Source: Heterohyrax brucei
Taxonomy: Eukaryota; Chordata; Mammalia; Hyracoidea; Procaviidae
Assembly (NCBI GenBank): GCA_028571685.1
Contig: CM053140.1
Location: forward strand, 26,455,501 to 26,519,500
Direction: 5' to 3'
DNA length: 64,000 nt
A program made the position numbers and the translations under genes. The notes beneath the pieces were generated by a model. That model was not told the DNA's origin and made no database searches. It saw nothing but the letters and a program-made list of their open reading frames with translations. Below, piece by piece: positions 43,901 through 55,900 of this stretch (positions are counted from its first letter, which is position 1; the number at the start of each line of letters is the position of its first letter).

Positions 43901-46900
43901 TGATTTCCCTAAGTTGATCGCCAGGCCTTTCTTCCTGGTCTGTCTCAGTCTGGAAGCTCTGCAGAAACCTGTTTAGGGTTGTTGTTGTTAGGTGCTATTG
44001 AGTCGGTTCCAACTGTTAGGGACCCTGTGAACAACAGAATGAAACACTGCCTGGTCTTGCGCCTTGTCTACAGTCATTTGTATGCGTAAGTCAGTTATTG
44101 TGGTCACTGTGTCAGTCCATCTCCTCAAGGGTCTTCGTCTTTTTTGCTGACCCTCCACTCAACAAAGCATGATGTCCTTCTCCAGAGCTGATCTTTCCTG
44201 ACAGTCCAAAGTATGTTCAGCATTGTAGCAACACACAAACCTCCACTGACGGGTTGGTGTGCATGAGGTACACTGGCCAGGAGTCAAACCTGAGTTTGCC
44301 AGGTAGAAGGCAGGTTCTGCCACTAAACCACCACTGCCCCCCTACGCCTAAGACAAATACCTACTAACACATTGTGACTCTTGGTAGGGACAGCTATGCT
44401 TGCTAAAAATAGCAGCGACTGGGCCTCCTGTCTCAGTTGTCCAGTTAAGGTGCTTGATTACTAACTAGAGGATTGGCAGTTAGAGTCCACCCAGAAGTAT
44501 GTCGGAAGAAAAGCCTGGCAGTCTGCTTCTGAAAAGTCTGAAAAATGTGCTATTCAGAATGTTAGAGAGCACAGTTCTCCTCTGCACACATGGGCTCACA
44601 TGAGGCAGGGGCAAACCCTGGCAGCTGGTATATAGATCGTTTGTATTATTCTCTGAATAGAGCGGTTTTGCCCTTTCTTGTATGGCTTTCAAGTGTCTCA
44701 GTAGCTCTTTGGGAGGCAGTTGGTCAGTTCTCTCCTCAGTACGTGTTAGTGTAAACCACCTTGCATTTCCTGGCAGCGCACTGTGCGGGGGGTTGAGGGG
44801 TGCCAGAGTCTCTGCATTCTTTGATTCCTGTGGGTGGAGGGTTTCACGTGGTGGCCATGGAATGGAACTAGGAAGAGGAAGTAGAAGAGTCCTGGCATTG
44901 CCACCTCTTGCTTGAGTGTGACTGGGACGGTTTCAGTGGCTGGCTTAAGCTCCACTCAGTGGTTCCAGCCATAGCTTAAGGTCATCATTTTGTCCCTTTA
45001 TGCCCTTTCCATTTATCGCCTTTCCCTCTCTTCCCTCCCAGGCCCAGCTCCAACCCCAGGCCCCCATGGGCAGAAGGTGCCCCTCACCTCAGGGTCCCAA
45101 GGCCTGGTTCCCCCTAACCTTGTATTTACCTTTGTACAGCCCAACTCCAGTGGGCCCGCACTACTTGTTCCCTGAGCTCATGAGCCCCCCAAGGCTGGGC
45201 CAGGCCCCCTCTATACTCCAGTACAGGCGTGTTGGGGGCAAGAATCAAGACACAGCAACCTGGGGTCCATTCCCCATGGTGAGGGCCTAGGCCTGGGACG
45301 GGACGCTGGGCAGGCTGTTTTGGGTGGCTGTCTGCATGCAGGGGGCCATGGGGCTTCTGTGTTCTGGGCACTGCCCCTCGGCTCCCTCCAGGCAGATGTC
45401 TGTGCATCAGGTCAGTGCCTCAGTCCCGGGCTGACTTGTTTCCCTTCCTGCTGCTGCCGGCAGAAGGAGCAGCTGAGCACCAAGGGCCGGCCGTTCCGCG
45501 GCATGTCCGAGGAGGAGGTCTTCACCGAAGTGGCCAACCTCTTCCGGGGCCAGGAGGACCTGCTCTCCGAGTTTGGCCAGTTCCTGCCTGAGGCAAAGCG
45601 GTCTCTGGTGAGTACAGTGCCCACCCCATGGGCTGAATGCTCCCCATAGTGACAGTCCTGTGGCAGGCAGGCTGGCCCAGGCTCGGTGCCCTGCTATTCA
45701 GAACGTTAGCGAGCACAGCTCTCCTCTGCACACATGGGCTCGCGTGAGGCAGGGTGGACTCTGGCAGCTGGTATTTGGATCATTTGTATTATTCGCTGAG
45801 TGGAGTGGTTTTGCTATTATTTGGCTTTCAAGTGTCTCAGTAGCTCTTTGGGAGCAGTTGGTCAGTTCCCTCCTCAGTAAGTGTTAGTGTAAACCACCTT
45901 GCATTTCCTGAGAGTGCACTGTGCAGGGGGCTGACGGGATGCTGGAGTCTCTGCGTTCTTTGATTCTAGCGGTGGAGGGATACCCTGGCTCTCCCCTCTG
46001 ATGCTTGAGGGGTCCAGACCAGTGGGTACGCCCTTATCAGCTTCAGGTGCTCATCTGCCCAGATGAAGCCTGAGGTGAGAGGTGCTTAGGAGGCTGAGTG
46101 TCTCCACTTGGAGACTGTAGGGACTGGGCTGTCGTGTCTTGAGCACCACCCACTAGAGCCACGAGTTTCTGGAGACTTGTGACTGAGACCCTGCAGGAAG
46201 ACTGGGGAAGGGGTTCAGGCCTGCCTTTCCCATTGGCTGGGTAGGCCTTCATCTCCAGCTCTCATAGGTCCCTTCTGAAGGGATGGGGGCTGAGTGCGGG
46301 AGGACTGAAGAGGGACATGACTGGTGGCTGTGGGTGAACCAAGGTGGGTGAGAGGGCCAAGTCTGGGGGCACTGCCCTTAGTCCCTACTCACTACTTCTC
46401 CATCATGTGCTGTGACCAGGGGCCACCTTTCCCCCTCTTTTTTGTTTTTTGCTTCCCTTTCCTGTGGACATAAGCTTTAAAAATAATTCGGTTGATATTT
46501 ATGTAACATGAAATTAGCTTTTTTGAGATGAATTCAGTGGCATTTAATGAATTCACAGTGTAGTGTATGCACCGTCTGGTTCAGGAACATTCCCTTCACC
46601 TCCAAAGGAAACCCCATACCCTTTAGCGCTTCTTACCCATCCCTGTCCCCTCCCCCTGAGGCCCATGGTAATCACTGATGGCTTTTCTGCCTCTGACTTT
46701 GCCTCATTCGGACACTTCTAAACAAAGCCATGTGCTGTGTGGCCTTTTTTCACTTAGCATGTCTTTTGAGGTACATGCCCATTGTAGTGTGTGTCAGTGC
46801 TTCATTCTTTTTTGTGGCTGAGTAATACCCGACTGGAGTCCTGGTGGCTGGCACAGTGACCAGGAGCTCAGCTGCTAACCAGAGGGTCGGCGGTTGGACT

Positions 46901-49900
46901 CCGCTGGCTGTTCTGTGGAAACCCTAACAGGGTGTTCTGCTCTGTCTGGTAGGGTCACTGTGAATTGGAATCAGCCTGACAGTGGTGGGTTTGGTTTGAG
47001 CTTAATATTTCATTGCATGTATATGCCACATTTTGCATAATTTATTCATCTGTTAATGGATACCTGGATTGTCTCTGCCTTTTGTCTATTTTGAATCATG
47101 CTGCTGTGAAAATTAGAGTACACGTATCTGAGTCTGTGGTTTCATTTCTTTAAGAATATACTGAGGATTGGGATTGCTGTGCCATATGGAGCCCTAGTGG
47201 CACAGTGATTAAGAGCTCACCTGCTACCAAGAGATGGCTGGTTTGAATCTGTTAGCTGCTCCTTGGAAACCATGTGGGGCAGTTCTGCTCTGTTCTGTAG
47301 GGTCCCTGTGAGTCACACTAACTCGATAGGAACGAGTTTGGTTTGGGCTTGTTTATAGTAGTACTGTGTTACTTCTGGATGAATTGCCAAGTTATTTTCC
47401 AGTCACAACACCATTTTACATTCCTGTCGGCGGTGGAAGAAGGTTCCAGTTCCTCTACAACCCCATCACACTTGTTCTTCTCCTATTGTCTTTATTATTG
47501 TAGCAGCCCCGTGAGTATGAAGCGATACCTCACTGTGGTTTTGATTTGCATTTCCCTCATGAAGTACAGCATATTTTCATTGGCTTTCATGCTGTTAAAA
47601 TGGTGTGGGGTGGTATCTGACCTCCCCTCTCTTCACAGTGGAACAGGAGAGTCAAGATCAACACCTGGCAGCCCAAGGCCGAGTCCTCTGGGGTGGAGGA
47701 CAGGCACGCCTCCTTTCTCAGCTGTTTTAACCAGTTCTAATACCAGCTGCCCCTTTCCCTTCCATAGCACTCTCTACTGCCCTTCTGGGTTTGATAATCC
47801 ATTGCAGTGGCTGCACAGAACTCACAGATGCTACTCAGGATTATGGGGTCTGCTGACAAGGTAAATAGCCTACAGTCCGGTCTCAGGAACACTCAGGATA
47901 CAGTTATTTCATCAAGACAAGCTTTTTTCAGCTGCGCTCACAGGCATGCCTTTCCGTGACCCTAGCCCTCTGCCCTGCTCAGAACAACTCTTCTCTCCCC
48001 TGCCAGTAAGTCCCTGGAGGTACCCCAGGCTCTCACTTGTTGTGCTGTGTGGGCTGGGAAGCCCACTGCTCAGTCTCCTGTCAGTCTCTCATGCAGCAGC
48101 TTCTCTCCATCCTCAAGGTTATGGCCAGCTTCCGGGAGCCTCTCGGTGTAGGGGTGCTGGGTCCAGAGGAGGCATTCTTCACTTCTGGCTGTTTTGTCCT
48201 TGTTCATAATAGGATTTTTGTCTCTGCTCTTGGATTTGCTCTGTTGTGAGGCAAAACTGATCAGTCTCCTTGTTACTGTTAAACCAAAAACCAAACCCTC
48301 TGTGTCGAGTTGATTCCGACTCAGCAACCCTACAGGACAGAGTAGAACTGCCCCATAGAGTTTCCAAGCAGCGTCTGGTAGATTTGGGCTGCCAGCCCTT
48401 TGGTTAGGAGACATAGCACTTAACCACTGCACCACCCGGTTTGTTATTGTTAGGTGTCAGGTTGGTTCTGACTCATGGCAACCTTAGGTATCACAGAGCT
48501 GCTGGGCCCTGTACCTTGCCCACAGTCGTTTTTATGACTAAGCCCATCCTTGCAGCCACTGTATCAGTCCATCTCGTTGAGGGTCGTCCTCTTTTCTGCT
48601 GACTCTCTACTTTACCAAGCATGATGTCCTCTGCAGGAACTGATCCTTTCTGACAACATGTGCAAAGTATATAAGACATAGGGTCACCATCCTTGCTTCT
48701 AAAGAGCTTTCTAGTTGTACTTTTTTTGCGGTTTTTTTTTTGAGATTTCTTTTTTTTATATTTTACTGTGCTTTAAGTGACAGCTTACAATTCAAGTCAG
48801 TTTGTCAATACAGAAGCTTACAAACACGTTGTTACACAAACCTCATTGCCCTCCCCATGTTGTGACAGCACACTCCTTCTCTCCACTCTGTATTTTCTGT
48901 GTCCATTCACCAGCTCGTGTTCCTCCCTGCCACCTTTTCTTGCCTCCAGACAGGAACTGCCCAGTTAATCTGATGTACCTGCTTAACCTAAGAAGCACAT
49001 TCTTCGCCAGTATTATTTTATGTCCAGTCTTTGTCTGAAGAGTTGATTATAGGAATGGTTTCAGTTCTGGGCTAACGAAGTCTAGGGGGCCGTGCCTTGG
49101 AAGGACCCTACAGTGTTTACAACCATCAAGTCTGGTCTTTTTAATAGAGTTCTAGTTCTGTACCCCACTTTTCTCCTGCTACATCAGGGACTCCATTGTG
49201 TTCCCCTGTCAGGACAGTGTTTGGTGGTAGCTGGGCACCATCTAAGTCTTTCATTCTCAGGTTGATGGAGTATATTCACTGTTTTCCATCATCCAGTTCA
49301 AAGGCATTATTCTTCTATCTTCCATATTCATTGTCCAGCTTTTGCATGTATATGCTGTGATTGAAAATACCGTGGTTTGGATCAGGTGCACCTTGGTCTT
49401 CAAAGTGACATTTTTACTTTTCAACACTTTAAACAGGTCTTTTGCAGCAAATTTGCCCAATGCAATGTATCTTTTGATTTCTTGACTGCTACTTCCATGG
49501 ATATTGATTATGGATCCAAGTAAAATGAAGTCTTTGACAACCTCGATCTTTTCTCAGTTTATCATTCTGTTATTTATTGGTTCAGTCACGAGAATTTGTG
49601 TTTTCTTGATGTTGAGGTGTAATCCATACTGAAGGCTGTGGTCTTTGATCTTCATCAATTAAGTACTTCAAGCCCTCTTCACTTTTCATCAAGCAGGGTT
49701 GTGTCATCTGTGTGATGCAGGTTGTTAGTGAGTCTTCCTCCAATCCATAGGATCCCATTCCTCTTCATATAGTCCAGCTTCTCATTGGGCCACAATTCCC
49801 CTGTTGATACAGCCCCACCGAGTCACCTGGTCAGGAGTTAGAAGAACGTAGTGAGAAAGGCCTTACAAAATCATACTGTAGTAGCAATATTTTTAGAGAA

Positions 49901-52900
49901 ATGTCTGTCATTAATTTGTAAGAATTCTTTGTATATACAGATATTAGATCCTTAAATCAGGTGTCCTGGTGTCAGACAATAACGTGTTCGTCTGGTAGCT
50001 AGAAGGTTGGGGGTTTGAACCCCCTCCGTGGCTCCACAAGAGGAAAGGCGTGATCTGCTCTATAAAGATTGTGACCAGGAACCTGGGTGGGGCAGGTCAC
50101 CTCCAGTCTTACTGGTTCACTGGGAGCCGTAATTCACTCTCTGGGACATAGCAGCAGTGAGATAAAGGATGTACAGATGTTTTCTCTTGTTCTATAGGTG
50201 GCTTCTTCCTTTTCTTGATAATGTCTTTGATACACAGAAGTTTTTAATTTTGATGAAGTCTAGTTTATCTGTTTTTGTTGTTGTTGTTGCCCATACTTTG
50301 GTGTCATATTTAAGAATCCATTACTTAACCCATCATTGTGGAGATTTATTTGTATGCATTCTTCTAAGAGTTTTGTAGTTTTAGCTCTGACATTTAGCTG
50401 GTGGATCCCTTTGAGTTAATTTCCATATATGGTGTGAGGTAAGAGTCTGGCTTCATTCTTTTGCACGTGGATGGCTAGTTGTTCCAGTGCCATTTGTTGA
50501 AGAGATTGTTTTTCCCCCATTGAATGGACTTGGCCCCCTTGTTGAAAATCAGTTGACCATAGATACAGGGTTTTATTTCTTGATTTTCTTCCGTTGATCT
50601 GTATGTCGGTCCTTATGGCAGTACCATACTGTTTGATTACTGTAGCTTTGTAGTAAGTTCCTAAATTTTAGATATGCATCCTGCTTTGTTCATTCAAGAT
50701 TGTTTTGGCTAATTGGGGTCCCTTGAAACTCAGTATGAATTTTGAGATTAGCTTTTCCATTTTTGCAGGACAGATTATTGGGATTTTAACATGGATTGCA
50801 CTGAATCTATAAATGGCTTTGGATCTTTGATCTATGACCATGGGATATTTTTGCATGTATTTAGGTCTTTAATTTCTTTCAGCAATATTTCGACATTTTC
50901 AATGTTCGATTCTTGATTAAATTTATTCTAGAGTATGCTTTCTCTTGCTATTATAAACTAATATCTCAATATCCTTTTTGGATTGTTCGTTGTGGGTGTA
51001 TAGAAACCCAAAAGATGCCTGTATGTTGATCTTGTACCTTGCTAGTTTAATGAATTTTCTTACTAGATCTAGTAGTTTTTTGGTAGATTCTTCAGAACTT
51101 TCCAAGTGGAACGTAATGTTAGCATCCAGTAAAGGTAGTTTTGCTTTTTGCTTTCCAATTTGGATGTGTTTCATATTTTTTTCTTTCTTAATCACTGGCT
51201 AGAACGTCCAGAATGTTGTTGAATAGCAGTGATCAGTGCACCTCCCCATCTTGCTCCTACTCTCGGGGGAAAAGCTCTAAGCTTTGTTAAGAGCTGTGAT
51301 GAGTTTGATATGAGTTGTCATTTTTCAGTTGTTACTAGTTGCTACTGCATCTCATCTCTAATGCATGGTGAACTTGTGTGTAACAGAACGAAATATTATC
51401 CAGTTCTGTGCCATCTGTGTGGTTGTTGGTATACAGGTGTCAGTTGTTGTCCCCACGTGTCCTTCCATCTCATGGAGGGCTGTTCCCTTGTTCCGTTGAC
51501 CTCTCCTTTACCAAGCATGATGTTCTTCGCTGGTGATTGGTCCTGCCTGACGCCATGTCTAGAGTAAGGAAGACAGAATCTTGCCACCTGTTCTACAGAT
51601 CATTTTGGCTATACTTGCTCCAAAACTGAGGTGTTCACTTTTCTGGCAGTTCGTGGTATACTCAGTATTTTTTGCCAATACAACACTTCGGATGTATCAG
51701 TTCTCCTGTTTTCCTTTTTCCTTGTCCAGCTTTTGTATGCATATGAGATGACTGAAAAACCATGGCTTTGGATCAGGTACACCTTAGCAAAGCAGCATCT
51801 TTGCTTTTTAACCACTGTAAAAGACATTTTTGTAACAGGTTTTCCCAATGTAATACATCATCCCCTTTCTTGACTGCTGCTTCCAGGGGTGTTGATTATT
51901 GATCCAAGCAGATTGAAATCCTGGATGACTTCCTTTTCTTCACCAGTTCTGTAAAGGAAAAAACAAAAAAAAAGCCAATGCTATACAGCCAGTTCTGACT
52001 CATAGCAATGTAATGAGACAGATTAGAACTGCCCCCATCAGGTTTGCAAGGAGCTGCTGATGGATTTGAACTGCTGACCTTTAGCTAACAGTAGCCACTT
52101 AACCACTGTGCCCCAAGGCCCCTTGGTCGTCATGGTTTCCTTCTGTTGGAGTTTGCTGAGTGCTGGCTCTGCTCTTTTCCTCTTCTTCTTGGTCCTGGTG
52201 ATGTCCCTGGCTCTGGACACACATAACTTCCCGACATTCTTTGGAGCCACTGAGACACAGTCCCTCCCAGGTGCTGCTGTGAGTGACCGTGTGGTAGTAG
52301 ATAGGGCTGCTAAGCATGATGGGGGATGCACAAGGGAGGGTCTGGGTGTGGGGGGCTGGTCACTGGAACTATTGGTCTGATTGAGCGGACTTCAAGTGCA
52401 CATCTGCCTTAGTTTCTTTGTAGTGCTGTAACTGAAATACCACAAGTGACTTTCACAAAGAGAAATGTATTTTCTCACAGTTTAAGAGGCCAGAAGTCTG
52501 AATTCAGGGTGTCAGCTCTAAAAGAAGGTTTTCTTTCTCTTTTGGCTCTGGAGAAAAGTCCTTGTCCCCTTAAACTTCTGCCCCTGGGCAGTCTTCATGT
52601 GGCTTGGTATCTCTCTTTCCCCATCTCTGCGTTTATTTTGTATGCTGCTTAATCTACTTCTTTTATGTTTAAAGGGATTGATTTAAGATACAGCCTACAG
52701 TAATACCATCTCTCATTAAAGTAGCAGATAAAAACTATTTCCCAGATGATACTATAATCATAGATATAAACCCAAAACCAAATGCACTGTCATCAAGTAG
52801 ATTCATCTCGTAACAACCCTATAGGACAGAGTAGAACTACTCTATAGAGTTTCCAAGGAGTGCCTGAAGGATTCAAGCCACCAAGCTTTTGGTTAGCAGA

Positions 52901-55900
52901 GGTAGTACTTTACTACACCACTAGGGTTTCTAGTCATAGGAACAGGCTGTAGGATTTACAGTGTATGTTTTTGGGTGACAGATCTGTGGATTTTCTCCCT
53001 CTAAGCACTCCTCCTGTTGACCTTGCCTGTCAGGCTTTTTGCAGCCCATCCAGGCCAGTGCCCCAAGGAGTCATCATGTAGGGAGACTTTTGCTGTGTGT
53101 TACTCAGGCACCCCTGATGGGAGTCTCCCCTGAAAACACTCTGACTGAAAGCCAGAGACTCTGTTCATTGTAGGGCTAAGTCCCAAAGGCCAGGAGCCAT
53201 AACCCATCATCCAGCCCACTGAAGCCTTGGGTGTCCTCATAGTCCTGGACAGAGCCCTGCAGGCCACTGCCCAGCTGCAGTCTCATCTTTCCCACAGGCA
53301 CTGTGGTAGCCAGAGCCGTGTCTCCTCGTGAGCACCCTTTCCCTGGGAGCACCCAACTTCGACTGGGTGCCTTGGAGAGAGTGGCAGCTGCTGGGCAAGA
53401 AATAGGGGCATGGGTCCTGAGGCTGGTCTTCTCACGCCCTAACCCCAGATATCTGCTTTCAGGGGCTGCAGGGCCACCCCGTCCCCAGGTGAACAAGTCC
53501 CTCTTTGGGGCCCCTCCAGCACTGGCCGCCATCTGTCAGTGGGCCTCCACACTGAGCCAAGCCCACCCCCTTGGGGCCTGCCACTCTGGTTCTCTCTCTC
53601 AGCCCAGGATCTTCCATTACCTTCCTGAAATTCAGGATCCCATGCCTTCTGTCTTGACCACTTACATCCAAGTAGTGCCCTCTGAGGTCCTACCCTCCCG
53701 GCCAACCTCTTCATCTCTGCTACCCCTGCTTGTCTCAGACCCTGTACTTGGCCCAGGGTCTGCCTGTGCCAAACAGAAAGTCAGAGCCTCCCACCTCAGA
53801 CCCTCTGATGACCCAAGGGCATGACATCTTGGCATCACCATCTGTGGCAGCTTGCACCAAGGGCTTCTGCACATGCTGGAGGTTCAGGTCCACCCAGAGG
53901 CCCCTCAGAAGAAGGGCCTGGCAATCTACTTCTGAAAAATGAGCCACTGCCAACCCTGTGGAACCCAGTTCTGCTCTGACACACAGGGTCACCATGAGTT
54001 GAGGTTGACTTTATGTCAGCCTGTTTGGGTTTTTTTTTACCATGCCCACCCCAGGTTGTTGGCTGACATCTCTCTCCTTTGCCTGTTGGAACCTTTTCCA
54101 ACCACTGTGTCCTCCTCATGTACTGGTGTTGGGACTCAGGGAGCGTGAATATCTTAATGAGTTGACACTTCCCTTGCTTGGACTTGTCCAGAGAGCACTC
54201 AGACCCAGTGTGTCCGTGGTGCTCACCCCGAGTCTGTGCTCAGTTCACAGGAAATGGACCGTGTGGGATGAACAGCACTCCAAAAGGCGAGTCAGAGAAG
54301 ATACCAGAACACAGCAAGAAGCGTACCCGGCCCTCACTGCTCCGCCCTGTGTCTGGGCCAGCCAAGGTAGGTGTCAGACGTGTGCAGGTAGCTGTCTGCA
54401 ACAGAGCTTTCTGCCAGTCTGCTGTCACCAGCTGGGGGACCCACATGACAGGGGCATGAGGAGGTCCCAGCTGGAGCCATCATGCCCACAGAAGCCAACA
54501 GAAAATTGAGGCACTTTATCTATTAACTGGGGCACAGGTCATAGAGACCTGAGGACTGCAGGCACAGACCAGGTGACTGAGTGCCCTGGGCTGTAGCTGC
54601 AGCCTGGGGTACCTGGTTGTAGGGGTAGCACCAGCCTGTCCCCCGGCCCTGTTCCCTCTTCCCCACAGGGTGGAGTATCTGAGGGGGTGGATGAGCAGTA
54701 TGTGGATACCTGACTGACCTTCAGGAGGGCTCTGCATCAGGAGGGCACCACGTAGTCCTGGGTAACCCTGACTGCACAGTGGGGTGGTGGTACTGTGCAG
54801 TTGTGAGGAATCCCAGGATTCAGAGTGAGGGCACTGGGCAACACCTGTGGGAGAGTCCTATCCTTCACAGTGAGGTGTCACTGCACTGTCATGAGGAGTC
54901 CCAACCTCCACACTGGGGAGTCGACCCTCTCAGTGGATAGATACAGTATAGCTGTGAGGGGTCCTGACTTCCACCAGGGGCCGTCACAGTCTTGGGGTAT
55001 GGTATCCCAGTTTTCAGAGTGAGGGTTACTACACAGTATATGGGGTGGGAGGCACTTGACACTTGAGATGGGCCACACTGCTAAGGGAGGTCCCAGTCTT
55101 CAAAATCGGGGACATACCACACAGTTGTGAGGGGTTCCAGTCTTCAAAATGAGGGTTACTGCATGGTATCTGGGAGTCTTAGAAGCTACCAAGCAGCCAT
55201 CTAAGTAGCGCTGATCCGATCCCACCTGGAGCAGAGAATGAAAGACATCGAAGACCTGAGGGAAAGGAGAGTCCAGGAGTCAGAAAGGGCTGTATGACGC
55301 ACGACTGTATCAGCGCGAGACCGCAGAATGAGATCATGCCCCACCACCACCAGGGACCCAACACAGAGTCCCTGACGTAGCGGGAAAAAAACAGATGTGT
55401 GGACTAGAACTCTTATTAAAAGACCAGACTTGATGATCCAGCAGACTGGAGGGTCCCCCAGAAGACACAGCCCCCAGACTCTCTGTTAGCCCAGAGCTGA
55501 AATCATTCCCCAAACCAACTCTTCAGACGAAGATTGGACTGGACTGTAAGATGTAAACTGATGCTAGCGAAGGGGCGTACCTTGGCTTACGTAGGTAGAG
55601 GAGGCTGACTGGGCAGCTCCTATCGAGAAGTAAGATGAGAGGGCAGAGGGAGACAGGAGCACGGGTGGAAGGGAGGCGTGTGCTGTCACAGGGTGGGGAG
55701 AGCAGCTAGAGTTACATAGCTGTATGTGCAAATTTCTGTATGACAGATTGACTCAGATTGTAAACTCTCCCATAAAGCACAATAAAATATTTAAAAAAAT
55801 AAATGAAGGTCACTGCACAGTCATGGAGGAGGTCTCTGCCCTTTGCAGCAGGGGAACACCTCACAGTCACAGAGGGGTCCTAGTCTTTAAGGTGAGGGTC

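Larger units (their letters stand above)
46484..47606 (-). repeat. L1 3' region, minus, part 1
   Basis: Reversed L1 order (CATTTAATGAATTCACAGTG, CTGAGTAATACCCGACT, TTCATCTGTTAATGGATACC, GTGGTTTTGATTTGCATTTC). Two AfroSINEs are inserted. The L1 resumes at 49880 after a 2.3-kb block of other elements. Confidence 0.85.

Noticed and set aside
44225-44345. A functional tRNA-Gly gene
   Set aside because: Several changes in the stems and box regions, and it continues into a SINE body.
53303-53824. Plus-strand open frame of 173 codons in intron 5
   Set aside because: No recognisable domain, overlapped by equally long minus frames, and not needed for the continuous SIN3B frame.
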